Source: Deroplatys truncata (lineage: Eukaryota > Arthropoda > Insecta > Mantodea > Mantidae). Taken from it: a DNA stretch of 64,000 bases. The translations under genes and the position numbers were made by a program. The stretch is taken from assembly GCA_030765065.1 (NCBI GenBank), contig CM060985.1, positions 176,020,096 to 176,084,095 on the forward strand. The letters run 5' to 3'. Numbering within the stretch: the stretch's first letter is position 1; every line of letters starts with the position of its first letter. Shown piece by piece: positions 22,540-33,712 of the stretch. Below the pieces are notes generated by a model. It made no database searches and was not told where the DNA came from. It saw only the letters and a program-made list of their open reading frames with translations.

Positions 22540-22735
22540 AGTGAGAATTTATGTGTGTGTGTGGGGGGGAGTAATCTCAAAAACCACTCAACCAACTTTG
22601 ACTAATTCTTTCACCATTCAAAAGCCCAATTAATTCTGACAGACCAGACATGGAGATATGAAACACATCTAATTTCATTTCATAAATTACTAAAAGATTA
22701 AAACATATTTACAAAGCCCTTCTATATTAATACGT
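22540..22735 (+). repeat. Insect-type microsatellite-associated repeat
   Basis: A TGTG tract followed by 'tctcaaaaaccactcaacc', 'ttgactaattctttcacc' and 'catttcataaattactaaaa'. The same order is seen at 29822-30055 and 56570-56760. Sequences of this form (microsatellite, then ctcaaaaactactcaaccg, then gattttgatgaaa) are widespread in insect genomes, sometimes linked to Helitron-like elements. Boundaries are unclear. Confidence 0.55.
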
Positions 22736-22751
22736 ACGCATTGGAGTTATA

Positions 22752-22915
22752 TAAAAATCTGATGTGTTACACCCAAATAACTTTCTCTACTCTTGTACAA
22801 ACTATTTTTACAAACGCTTATTCTCCATCTGTTTCATATTAATCGAGATAAACGTTTGCAGAAACTATCTTATTGCTAATTTTCTTGTAGGTGCAAGGGT
22901 AATATAAAAGCTTAA
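22752..22915 (-). repeat. TRR A1 terminal fragment
   Basis: Only the first ~165 bp in minus orientation (TCTGATGTGTTACACCC to 'cttgtaggtgcaaggg'). Confidence 0.8.
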
Positions 22916-23126
22916 GTAATAAATAAAAATGAAATTAAAATTTAACATTTAATAAACAATTTTAAATTTAATTTATTATTAGATTACATTATTTTATAAT
23001 TAATCTGTACAACTATTGTATTTAAAAATTCTAAATGTTTTTGAGATTGAATAAATTGCAAGGTCTGATAATGTAAGCCCTGGTTTAAGAAATTAGATGC
23101 CAGGGTTTAGTATTACAGATTTTAAT

Positions 23127-23954
23127 ACTTTCTCTACTAAGTATAGTAAGCAGGGGAAGTAATGTATTCCGAGATTTCACCGGAAATACATGTTTTGAGA
23201 CCCCTTAATCCAAAAAAAGCATTTTTGGAAACATGTCCGTGTGTATGTCTGCCTGTGTGTGCATGTGAACAGCATAACTCAGAAACCAACGGTCGGATAA
23301 ACACCAAACTTGGTATTTAGGTTCAGTATCTTCCAGAGATGCGACACAAGGGTTTTAAAGAATATCGCCCAACCCCAGGTTAGCCTTTACATGGAACATT
23401 TTTTGAAAAATTTAATTTTCGCAAAATTGGCTCTAACGATTAGGATTAAAATGTCATATATTTAAGATACTTTCATGACAAATAAAATGTATATCTCGTA
23501 TTTTCTGGGAATGTCTCCAAAAGGATTCTTCATTGTGAACGACTTTTGCATAACTGGTAAACCATAAGAGATAGACAGAATTTTACTACTCAAAAAATGT
23601 AGATCGTATTAAAATACGCAATTTATGTCATATACATTTATGTTGTTTAGTGGAACATTTTAAAGATATTGCTTGTTATTCCCTTAAATTTTCCAATACC
23701 TATACTTTTTCTCAAACAGGAATTCGTTATTCATTTTTTTGTCCTTGTAATGCAAAGAGAATGGAATACCGCACATAGCAACCAGCTCTTAAAACACTTG
23801 ACTATCGCTTAAAGCCTACCAATTCCCCTTGCATCAACAAGAAAATTAGCAGTAAGGTTAACATCTGGATTAACATGAAGAATATGGAGAATAAGCGTTT
23901 GTAAAAATAGTTTGTACAAGAGTAGAGAAAGTCATGCGAGTGTAATACATCAGA
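23127..23954 (+). repeat. TRR A1 repeat, near full length
   Basis: An 828-bp copy missing about 20 bp after the first 45 ('...aagtaatgtattcc' joins directly to 'gagatttcaccgg'). T6 follows at 23955-23960, but the left flank is TTTAAT rather than a pure T-run. Confidence 0.82.
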
Positions 23955-23974
23955 TTTTTTAAATATTTTTTTAT

Positions 23975-24083
23975 TAAGGAGGCTTCAAAACATGCATTTT
24001 CGGTGAAATCTGAGTTTCAAAAATCTTGGTGGAATGCAAATGCCTTTTCTACCTTGTGTATACGTGGTAGAGAAAGTAAAAAT
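23975..24083 (-). repeat. TRR terminal fragment
   Basis: About 110 bp, from 'ggaggcttcaaaacatgca' to GTGGTAGAGAAAGTAAAAA. Confidence 0.7.
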
Positions 24084-24348
24084 CGGATGGTGTCAAATCT
24101 GGGGATGTCGGAGGCCATGAGAGTAACTGATAATTCTGTCGATTACAATTTTACGTTTAGATTAATTTTCACATCATAAGATAATGGTTCACTTCTCTTG
24201 CAAAACACATGTCGCTTACCCTAGCCGTCTCACACATGGATCCTGTTTATCATAAGCGAACAATACAACTATCGTAAACAAAACAGAGAAAATACAATGA
24301 GTAGAAATATGATAGATTGCTTATAACTTAAATATTGCGCAGCAATTT

Positions 24349-25155
24349 TTTATTTTCTATACCACGTATATAGTAGGCAGATAAAAATTGACTATCGAGA
24401 TTTCACCTGAAATATATCCCCCTAACCAAAAAAATAATTTTTAGAAAAATGTCCGTCGGATAAATACCAAACTTGGTATTTATTTCCAGTAAGTAGTAAA
24501 GATGAGATAAAATTTTTTTTCATAAAAATCCCCTCACCCAAAACAACCTCTTACATTGACTATTTTTCGAATTTTTTTTGATGTTTTAAAAAACAGCTCT
24601 AATTGTATTGATTAAAATACCATGTATTAAAGATATTTACATGATAAATAAAATGTAAATCTCCAAGTTTCTGGGAATAGTCTGTGAAGTAGTCTTCTTT
24701 TGCGATCAATTTGAATAATCTTGTGTAGTCGGCAGACGTTAAAGGACTGACGAAATAGCATTACGCAAAAAGCTAAATCTCTTTAAAACACATAGTTTAT
24801 GTCAATTAACTTTTTTTTGGTGGTATAAGCCATTATCAAGATATCCGTTATTAATAGTTTGAATTGCTGAATTCTTTGTCTTTCTTTTGAAGTCGTGCCG
24901 ATTTTCAGTTGTTTCTCGCGGTGTCATGGAAACAGTATGGAATTTTAAGGCCAGCATATAGCGTCCAGTTGTTAAACATTTGACTATCGCTGTTCTCTTT
25001 GTATCTATAACGAAATGTGTAATGTAGTTATTTCTGTAAAAATTTATTTGGATTAAAATGCAGTAGGTAGGGAAATAAGATATACTAAGAATAGTTTGTA
25101 TACTCACTATAAGCGATCAAGGAAGGAGAAAGCCATGTGAATGTAACACATCCGA
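24349..25155 (+). repeat. TRR A2 repeat, lacking the microsatellite
   Basis: Starts 'ttttctataccacgtatat' and ends '...gtgaatgtaacacatccga' before T5. The (TG)n core and the following 'ataactcaaaaac' are absent (the join is near 24450), so the microsatellite is dispensable. The A2 block lies at 24915-25030. Confidence 0.8.
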
Positions 25156-25164
25156 CTTTTTCAT

Positions 25165-25480
25165 GCAAAGCGACATAAAATATAAACTAACTCATCTCTT
25201 AACTGCCCTGTTACTGTTTCTGTTTGGAGACATCCGTTGAAGCTGGGGATATTTCTCTACAATATCAATTACACATTGGTTGATATTTTATTCATATACC
25301 CCTTCAACCCCTATTCTGAATTAGGATTCAGTAATGAATACTGACTCTCCTTACATTAAAGGCATCCTGATGCAGGTGTTAATATTTACAGTCTGCTACA
25401 ATGCAGGATTTGAAATTGACCTCTAAGCTTAAACACTACCCAAAGCCCTTTGTTAGTACAGGTAATCTTAGTGGGGGTTG
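25165..25480. other. Unassigned DNA
   Basis: Nothing recognised. Confidence 0.4.
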
Positions 25481-25482
25481 AG

Positions 25483-25560
25483 GTAGCTTGTTTGATAGAG
25501 CGCACCTAGGTGCGAGTGCCGCTATAGCACTGTTACGCCATGGGAGCTAGGCAACTTCTT
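25483..25560 (+). repeat. tRNA-head-like fragment
   Basis: 'ggtagcttgtttgatagagc' resembles a tRNA D-arm/A box. No convincing B box or acceptor stem is seen, so it is not a tRNA gene. Possibly a SINE remnant. Confidence 0.35.
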
Positions 25561-25884
25561 CGACACAAATCTACTCCGGTTTTGCAACCTCTGAGGAGGT
25601 GAAACTCGCATCAAAAGTGACGTAATTTACAGTAAGAGTGAACTATGGCAGAACCAATTTAAAACGAACGCCCAGTAAAGGGAACCAAGGAATCCATACT
25701 CCATCAGAGAGAAAAGGCGGTTTTGGCACATAACCAAATGTCCTTGAGCGTTTCGTGCACATTAGTGTTGACATATTACGTACTTTTCTGTCGTCTTCTG
25801 GATACTCTTATCGTCCTTCAGTTTTATATATTGCTCGCCTCTTCAGCAATCAGCGTTCAAGGAAAGAATACTGAGTTGGTTAAG

Positions 25885-26320
25885 GATAACTGAGATAGCT
25901 CTGCTATAACGTGTGAGGCTCGCATTCTGAGGTCTTGTGTTCGATTCCCGGTAGGTACCCAAACTGACCAGGGATTTTCGTGGTTTTCCCTGGTTGATTA
26001 AGGCAAATGGTGGAGTGGTGTATTCTACTACAGATTTCCTCTCTCCCCATTTCCCTTTCAGGTTGACCCCGCATCTGTGGTTCGGTCATGTCTGGCAGAT
26101 GCCGCAGGGGTTTGCATTTTGGTACTTCTTCTCAGCCTTGCTAGAGGGAAGCCTGTTGAAATTCCACTGCTGGGTTGTGTTTCCCCGGTCCCGCTAGAGG
26201 AACGTCTCCCTTCCGTGGTCGGGTGGTTAAGCCTGAAACTGCGCGCCTCTGTCGACTTTCGCCGACCCGCTCTGCAACCCATACGTCTTCTGCGGTTCCC
26301 TGACCTCATCCGTTCATTTA
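25885..26320 (+). repeat. tRNA-derived SINE (SINE-2)
   Basis: The head has 'gagatagctctgctataacg' (A-box-like) and 'tgttcgattcccggtaggt' (B box GTTCGATTCCC). Next comes 'gattttcgtggttttccctg', a tRNA-SINE body motif shared in looser form with SINE-1. Distal sequence to about 26320 is GC-rich, with frames on both strands that I do not regard as genes. Confidence 0.65.
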
Positions 26321-26321
26321 T

Positions 26322-27435
26322 AATAACATGTGTAAATTAGTTATTTCTGCAAAGGCTTATTTGGATTAAAATAAGCTTTAGTAAGAATAGTTTGTATACT
26401 CAGTAATAAGCTGTAGACGGCAGAGGAAGTCACGTTGAGGCAGTTATTTAATACCTGAATAACTTCAATTTTATTATATAATATGTAATTTCAATAACAG
26501 CCTGCCTTGAATCAATATGTATGTAATAGTAAATGCAAATACTTATTTTTATTGTAAAACATGTTTAATAATGCTATGTGAATACATTACTTACTTTAAT
26601 AATGCAAGAGCTGTGAGAATAATAAGTTTTAAGTTTCTAACAATAAGGTAACCTTGAGGCAATAATGAGTTTGAGAGTTTGAAAGTTACTAGTCATTATT
26701 ACAACAACGATAATGTAAATTCTGTAACAGTTTAAAATTCGCCAATCAATAGCAGGGAAAAAGCTGTAAGTAAAATGCAGATATTCTACTGGACTAGACT
26801 TAGCCAATCAGAGACTTGAAACACCGAAACTTACGGGTTTCGACGGTTGAAAAATGTTCAGTTGCTGGTAAACCTTGATAGTGATCGGATAGAATATGTG
26901 TTCTCTACAGAAATATCACGTATTCGTGTGAATAGTAAAATATGTCCACGTGTTAACTAAGTGAAAGTATTAAAAATAATCTCACAGTTGTTAATATCAG
27001 CTTAGTGATATTTAATTTGTGCAAAGATTAATAATAGAAGTGAATTTAGAAACTTAAAATTTGTGCATGTCTACAATTATTGTCGTACCGCACCCTGCCT
27101 AAGAGAAATGTAGCTCTACAAACATTACTGGAGCAGCCGAGGCAAATTCAAACAGACACACACACATATATATATATATATAAGCAGTTCTTAATAACAA
27201 ATTTAAATATTATATTGTAAAACTTGGAGTATAACAACTAAAATACATCTTTAAATCAGCTTCTCATACGTAGTAGCATATTACGTAATAATAGTAGCTA
27301 TTACGTAATCAACAACTTCAAACCGACGCCCAAAGCGTGTTGCAAACTCCTTAAAGAAACTAAATAATTTATGTAAATATATATTATTACGTGGAGCCAA
27401 TTACAATCTCAACGTGAATATAACACATCAAATTT
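26322..27435 (+). repeat. TRR A2 3' end split by a solo LTR
   Basis: A2 sequence 26322-26435 (tgtgtaaattagttatttctg ... gaggaagtcacgt) resumes at 27416 (gaatataacacatcaaattttt). Removing 26436-27411 and one copy of ACGT restores the usual A2 terminus. Confidence 0.85.
26436..27411 (+). mobile_element. Solo LTR-like element, copy 2
   Basis: 976 bp, TGAGGCAGTT...TTACAATCTCA, with ACGT duplicated at 26432-26435 and 27412-27415. The insertion point is certain because the flanks are a known repeat. It has a CCAAT motif in 'agccaatcagagac', a (CA/TA)n tract at 27152-27182, and degenerate repeats in the last 250 bp. Confidence 0.85.
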
Positions 27436-27536
27436 TTAATAAAATTTCTAAAGTATCTCACTTTTATACCTATTTTTCCTACACCCAGGTATAAATTAAT
27501 TTATAACTTTCTGTGTAAATTTTAATGAATTAAATA

Positions 27537-28926
27537 CACTGTCGTTTGTGAAAATTGCAACACCAAGAAAGAATTTCCCGAATAACTCCAAACTTGGTGG
27601 AAGTGTAGAAGAGTGTGCAAGCAATAAGTGATTAGGCTTGCAGAGAGATGGGGTACATGTAGGTCGAGCGGAGCCCTCTCGTGTCGCTCCGACAAGGTCA
27701 GTGTTGCGTCCAGTGTAATCAGTGCAGAGCCGTCAAACAAGGTGGAAAGAATAAAAACGCTTGCCAGAATGCCTCTTTGACGTGAAAGGGAGCCATATCG
27801 GCATGTGAGTGAGTTCGAACGGGGCAGAATGATCGGTCTCAGGGAAGCGGGTTTGTCATACCGTGACATTTCGGCTCGTACAGGGCATGCTGCTATGACA
27901 GAGATGCGTGTGTGGAAGCAGTGGATAGATGAAGGTCGCACGCAGCGAAGAGCGGGTACTGGACCACGGAACATGACCACAGCACGGGATGACCGTCATC
28001 TTGTCCCCATGAACATAATGTACCGTACAGTTTCATCCACAGTGTTTGCTCGATGCTGGAGCACTGCAACAGGTGTGAACTTGTCTGCATCAATGGTTCG
28101 TCGCCGTCTGCTGCAGTTGCACTGGTTGCATGCATGCCATTACGTCGGTTTCCATTGCACAGAAACCACAAGCTCCTCAGACTGCAATGGACAGGTGAAC
28201 ACCTTCACTGGGGTGCTGAGTGGCAAAATGTAGTCTTTTCGGATGAGTCCCGCTTCAACGTGTCCTACAGTGATGACCGCATGCGTTTCCGGTGGTACCG
28301 TGCTGAGCACAACCTGGAGAGCTGCGTTGTTGAGCGGCATAGCGGACAAACACCAGTTATGATGGTTTGGAGCACCATTGGTTACAACAACCGATCTCGC
28401 CTCCTACGAATTGAGGGCACTTTGAACAGCAACCGGTACCTAACGGTGGTTGTAGAGCCTGAGGTACTCCCCCTGCTTCAGGCATCTCCACAGGTTACAT
28501 TTCAACAGGACAATGCCCGGCCACACATTACGAGGAATGTACAAGCCTTCTTCGAAGAGCGACGGGTACCATTGCTTCCCTGGCCTGCACGTTCGCCTGA
28601 CATGTCGCCCATCGAACATGTCTGGGATATGGTTGGTCGGCACCTGGCGCGTCACGGTGCTCCAGTAACCAGTGTCACGTATTTGTGGGCTCGAATACAA
28701 ACTGCGTGGAGGGAAATCCCTCAGGAACTTATTCAGAACCTTTTTGATTCAATGCCACGGCGTATAGCAGCTCTAACTGCATGCCACACCAAATACTGAA
28801 TATTAGGGCTCAAAGGTCATGTATAGATTTGAAAAGTTTATCATTTGTTACTTGTCATGTACCTAACATGTGGTATTAAATACATGCGTTTTCTTCTTGG
28901 TGTTGCAATTTTTACAAACGGCAGTG
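27537..28926 (+). mobile_element. Tc1-like DNA transposon, full length
   Basis: A 1390-bp element with inverted ends CACTGTCGTTTGTGAAAATT and CACTGCCGTTTGTAAAAATT, continuing GCAACACCAAGAA. TA lies at 27535-27536 and 28927-28928. It belongs to a different family from the elements at 678 and 31029. Confidence 0.92.
27769..28799 (+). pseudogene. Tc1-like DD34E transposase, lightly damaged
   Basis: Starts ATG at 27769. Codon 4 is TGA (27778-27780), an apparent CGA to TGA change. The frame then reads MSEFERGRMIGLREAGLSYR with a helix-turn-helix and RTQRRAGTGPRN. A one-base shift at about 28110-28130 leads to the second frame, open from 28053 to 28799. There VVFSDESRF places the first Asp at 28242, QQDNARPH the second at 28509, and SPIEHVW the Glu at 28614, exactly 34 residues apart. 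The C-terminus (SMPRRIAALTACHTKY) has its own stop. The catalytic core is intact; the DNA-binding half is not in frame with it. Confidence 0.9.
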
Positions 28927-28934
28927 TAGATCTC

Positions 28935-29275
28935 ACTAAGCGAGGTGGCGCTGCGGTAACGTGTGCGACTAGTATTCGGGAAATCTAGGTTTAAACCCCC
29001 GGGGACGACCAACCTGATGGAAGTTTTTTCGCGGTTTTCCTAGGTCGCTAGGCGAGTGCTGTATTGGATAATTTGATCAGCGAATTTTTCTATAATTCCT
29101 TTCATCCCTGCACTTCATTTCCTTCTCTTGGCTATCATACTAGGCATTGGACTGATCCCACATCCTGGGTTTGTTGTGATCCAGGGTTTGCTTGCTCCTC
29201 GACAGGCTACTGACACAAGGCTTGGCTTGTAAGTCCTTGAGGTGTTAGTTCTACAAAGACGAGGGTAATTAGTTA
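28935..29275 (+). repeat. tRNA-derived SINE (SINE-1 family)
   Basis: The head 'gaggtggcgctgcggtaacg' and B-box-like 'ggtttaaacccccgg' are followed by 'ttttcgcggttttcctaggt' and the SINE-1 distal body (aggcattggactgatcc; gctcctcgacaggctactg; cttgtaagtccttgagg). It follows the Tc1 element directly. Confidence 0.7.
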
Positions 29276-29279
29276 TGAA

Positions 29280-29820
29280 ATAAGAGGAAATAAGTCTCAG
29301 TTTTTAGTCATTTTTCGGCAATTATGGTATATTTTGAAAGGTTTAATCGGTTTATAGGTTCTTTTTCAAACATTTTCAAGTAAAAATCCGGGCCCTGACT
29401 CTGTCTCTTTATTAAACTTTCTTATTCCATATGATAGGTTAAAATTCTGCATGCTTATTGCTGTAATTTCAGACCAGAAGCTAACGTTACTTTCCCATGG
29501 GCTGAGAGATACGTCTAGAGTTACTGCCTAATGGAACTACGATGGATGAGAGTTGCAAGCAATGGCGAGAGGGCAAGAAGGGGACCGAAGACAGGCACAC
29601 AAAGGAAAGAAGAGAAAAAGAGAACCAGGAGGATTTTTTACTCCACAACTCTTTCGCTATCCTAAGCCTTCCATTTATCAGGTTTCCGTGATTTATCAGA
29701 TTTAATGCAACAGTCTACCAGTTCCTGGAACCACATAAAGCTTTCGCTCCTTGGCTTGGTAATATTAACAGAGGAAAACTGTTTCCCAACATTCACAATT
29801 GAAGAGATCATTGTAATCAT
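29280..29820. other. Unassigned DNA
   Basis: No recognised feature. Confidence 0.4.
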
Positions 29821-29821
29821 A

Positions 29822-30055
29822 CTAATACTATAAAGAGAGAAAATTTGTAGGTGTGTGTTGGCTTGTGTGTATGTACGGTATTTTCAAAAACTATTCAACT
29901 GATTTTAAAAACTATTTCACCATTGAAAAGCCCATTCCTTTTTACTGGCTCTAAAGCAGCTAATTTCAATCCATAAACTGCTAAAAGATTAAAAAGGATT
30001 TAAAAAGCCTTCGTACAGAATGCCATTGGCTAGAAAACAGTCACTCTACTCCGCA
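29822..30055 (+). repeat. Insect-type microsatellite-associated repeat
   Basis: 'actataaagagagaaaattt', a GTGTG tract, 'ttttcaaaaactattcaact', 'tttcaccattgaaaagccca' and 'aaactgctaaaagatt' occur in the same order as at 22540-22735. Confidence 0.55.
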
Positions 30056-30062
30056 GAATATA

Positions 30063-31028
30063 AAAATCTCATGTGTTACATTCACATGACTTTCTCTACC
30101 CTCCCTGCCGTATTATTGGGTATACAAACTATTCTTAAGAAACTTAATTTTTCTATTTGATTCATTTTTACTCAAATAAACCTTTACAGAAACAGCTACA
30201 TTACATATTTCGTTATAAATACAAAGAGAACAGCGATAGTCAAATGTTTAACAACTGGACGCTATATGCTGGCTTTAAAATTCCATACTGTTTCCATGAC
30301 ATCGCAAGAAACAACTGAATGTTGAAAGCACTTTTAAAGAATGAATAAATATTGAATAATTCGAATCAATAATAACGGATATGCCACAAAAAATGTTATA
30401 GGAAATAAATGGACCTTTTAAAGACATCTATATTTTTACTTTCTCTATTAGTTATAGTAAGTAGTGGAAGTATAGCATTCGATGCAAAAATTAAATACTA
30501 CGATTTCAACGGAAATACATTTTGAAGCGTCCTAAATCCAAATAAAGCGTTTTTGGAAACATGTCCTTGCGTGCGTGTCTGTGTGTCTGTGATTAGCATA
30601 ATTCAAAAACGAAAAGTCTGATAAATACCAAACTTGGTATTTGAGTTTAGTATCTTCCAAGGAAGCCACTCCAACTACCCTTTACATAAACTTTTTTTAT
30701 TTGCTTTTATAAAAAGTTGCTTTAACGATTATGATTAAAATACACATATGAAAGATAGTTACATTACAAATAAAACCTGTATTTTGAATTTTTTTAGGAA
30801 TAGTCTAGGTTTATTCGGAAGAACTTCTGTGTAATCTTCTATAACTTGTAGACGTTAAGATGAAAACGTAATGCACAAAAATATAGATGTGTTTAAAACA
30901 AATCCACTTAAATGGTATTTTGTGTACGTTTTCGACTATTGTTTAACACTTGCTACTTATATAAGATTAAACAAAGCTTCTTACGAATGAGGACGGCTTC
31001 AAAGGCTATTACCAAAAAAATAAATATA
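30063..31028 (-). repeat. TRR A2 repeat split by another TRR and cut by a Tc1
   Basis: A2 sequence in minus orientation runs 30063-30432 to 'catctata', then resumes near 30920 (ttttgtgtacgttttcgact) and reaches the Tc1 element at 31029. The interruption lies in the same T-run as at 7469. Confidence 0.75.
30438..30915 (+). repeat. TRR repeat, 3'-truncated, nested
   Basis: Starts ACTTTCTCTATTAG after T5 (30433-30437) and runs to about 30915 without the distal half. Its right boundary with the host repeat is approximate. Confidence 0.7.
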
Positions 31029-32248
31029 CACTATGTGATCAAAAGTATTCGGATACCCCCACAAAAACCTTAGGTGCATTGTGCTGCCACCTACTGCCTG
31101 GTACTCATTATCTGACCTCTGTAGTCATCAGACATCGTGAAACAGCAGAATGGGACGCTCCGTGGAACTCACGGACTTAGAACGTGGTCAGGTGACTGGG
31201 TGTCACTTGTGTCAGAAGTCTGTACGGGAGATTCCCACACTCCTAAACATCCCTAGGTCCACTGTTTCTGATGTGATAGTGAAGTGGAAACGTGAAGTGA
31301 CATGTACAGCACAAAAGTGTACAGGCCGACCTCGTCTGTTGACTAACAGAGACCGCCGACATGTGAAGAGGGTCGTAAAGAGTAATAGGCAGACATCTAT
31401 CCAGACCATCACACAGGAATTCCAAACTGCATTAGGATCCACTCCAAGTACTATGACAGTTAGGCGTGAGGTGAGAAACCTTGGATTCCATGGTCGAGCG
31501 GCTGCTCATAAGCCACACATCACGCAGGAAAATGCCAAACGACGCCTCGCTTGGTGTAAGGAGCGTCAACATTACACGATTGAACAGTGGCAAAACGTTG
31601 TGTGGAGTGACGAATCACGGTACACAATATGGCGATCCGATGGCAGGATGTGGGTATGGCGAATGCCCAGTGAACGTCATCTGCCAGCGTGTGTAGTGGC
31701 AACAGTGAAATTCGGAGGTGGTGGTGGTGGTATGGTGTGGTCGTGTTTTACCTAGAGGGGGCTTGCACCCCTTGTTTTGCGTGGCACGATCACAGTGCAG
31801 ACCTACATTGATATTTTAAGCACCTTCTTGCTTCCCACTGTTGAAGAGCAATTCGGAGATGGCGATTGCATCTTTCAACACGATCGAGCACCTGTTCATA
31901 CTACACGGGCTGTGACGGAGTGGTTACACGACAATAACATTCCTGTAATGGACTGGCCTGCACAGAGTTCTGACTTGAATCCTATAGAACACCTTTGGGA
32001 TGTTTTGAAACTCCGACTTCGTGCCAGGCCTCACCGCCCTACATCGATACCTCGTCTCAGTTCCGCACTCCATGAAGAATGGGCTGCCTTTCCCCAAGAA
32101 ACCTTCCAGCACCTGATTGAAAGTACGTCTGCGAGAGTGAACGCTGTCATCAAGGCTAAGCGTGGGCCAACACCATATTAACTTCCAGTATTACCGATGG
32201 AGGGTGTCACAAACACCCGGGTGTCCGGATACTGTTTATCACGTAGTG
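31029..32248 (+). mobile_element. Tc1-like DNA transposon, best-preserved copy
   Basis: A 1220-bp element with inverted ends CACTATGTGATCAAAAGTAT and CACTACGTGATAAACAGTAT, with TA at 31027-31028 and 32249-32250. It is the same family as 678-1911, which lies inverted about 30 kb away. Placed inside an A2 TRR. Confidence 0.93.
31150..32181 (+). pseudogene. Tc1-like DD34E transposase with a single nonsense codon
   Basis: A 343-residue frame from ATG at 31150 to TAA at 32181. The only break is TAG at 31753-31755, where the copy at 678-1911 has Trp (TGG). The frame is otherwise continuous. Helix-turn-helix at residues about 24-47 (SVREIPTLLNIPRSTVSDVI), GRPR at 59-62, first Asp at 154 (WSDESRY), second at 245 (QHDRAPVH), Glu at 280 (LNPIEHLW), so the spacing is DD34E. 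A run of Gly codons (KFGGGGGGMVW) just before the stop looks like slippage by one or two codons. Stop readthrough would give a nearly complete enzyme, but I assume it is non-functional. Confidence 0.93.
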
Positions 32249-32249
32249 T

Positions 32250-32785
32250 AAATAGTTGCTGCACTACGCAGAGCATAAAAACAAAAGCTAGTTACATTTT
32301 ATTGAAAGAATATACTAGATAGCCATGATGAAACACTTCAAGAAACAGAACACAAGAGTTTAAAAAGCGACAGTCAATCCTGTGTTATATTTGTTTCTTT
32401 AACTGCCATTTATCAAATACTGCAGATGTGAATGAAATGAAACAGTGTCAAAGCCACTGAATAAACGTTATTCTAATTCTATAGATGTACGTACTAAGTT
32501 TCTGGATGAGAAAACCCGATGTAAGGATGTTTTGGTTTATTTCCTTTGTATTTATGTTTAAATTAAGTTTGTTGTATTAACCGAGAAGATTTTTTTCGAT
32601 GGTCGCAGATTATGTGACGTTTCCAAAGAGGTTAATTTTGGTCCTGGGAGTGCAGCATCTTCGTATTCACCAGCTTTATTTAGTGGTATATGTTAAGACT
32701 TTCTGTATTATGTGAAAACGGTACGTATATATTTTGTTATTAAGTAACTATGGGGCCAAAACGCGATTATAAAGATTTGAAATTC
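32250..32785. other. Unassigned AT-rich DNA
   Basis: No recognised element or coding potential. Confidence 0.4.
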
Positions 32786-32792
32786 TAAAAAG

Positions 32793-33707
32793 TCTGATGT
32801 GTTACACTCACATGACTTTCTCTACACTTGTACAAACTATTTTTACAAACTCTTATTCTCCATCTACTTCATGTTAATCGATATAAACATTTGCAGACTC
32901 TATCTTATTGCTAATTTTCTTGTAGATGTAAGGGGAATATATATTTACAAGGGCAATATAGAAATACAGTAGCCTTTAAGCACATACATATCTTTTAATA
33001 GCTGGTTGCTAGGTGCAGCACCATTCCCTTTCCCACAGATTAATACTCTTTGCATATCCAAGACAAAAAAATGAATAACGAATTCCCATTTGAGAAAATA
33101 AGTATTGAAAATTTTAAGGGAATAACAAGCAATATCTCGAAAATGGTTTACTCAATCACTCAACAAAAAAAATGAATATGACATAAATTGTGTATTTTAA
33201 CGCGATCTACATTTTATATGTAGTAAAATTTTGTCTATCACTTATGGTTAACCAGTTATGGAAAAGTCGTTCACAATGAAGAATACTTTTGGAGACATTC
33301 GCAGAAAATTCAAGATATACATTTTATTTGTCATAAAAATATCTTAAACATATGATATTTTAATCAAAATCTTTAGAGCCATTTTTGAGAAAATTAAAGT
33401 TTTCGAAAACTCTTCCATATATAGGGTAATCTGGGGTGGGGGGATTTTCTTGAAAACCTTCGTGTCGCTTCTCTGGAAGATACTGAACCTAAATACCAAG
33501 TTTGGTGTTTATCCGACTGTTCGTTTCTGAGTTATGCTGTTCACAGACGCGCACACACACACAGACACTCACACACGGACATGTTTCCATAAAAGCTTTT
33601 TTTGAATTCAGGTGGTCTCAAAACATGTATTTCCGGTGAAATCTGGGTATCGAAGTTTTGGGTGGAATGCAATACTTGCCCTACTTACTCTACGTAGTAT
33701 AAAAAGT
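32793..33707 (-). repeat. TRR A1b repeat, full length
   Basis: A 915-bp copy. The left flank is AAAAAG and the right flank A5. It shares the A1b segment (agctggttgctaggtgcagc) with 3695-4595, and the two are the closest pair I saw by eye. Confidence 0.85.
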
Positions 33708-33712
33708 AAAAA

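Noticed and set aside
27522..27980. 152-residue minus-strand frame
   Set aside because: Antisense of the Tc1-like transposase at 27769-28799.
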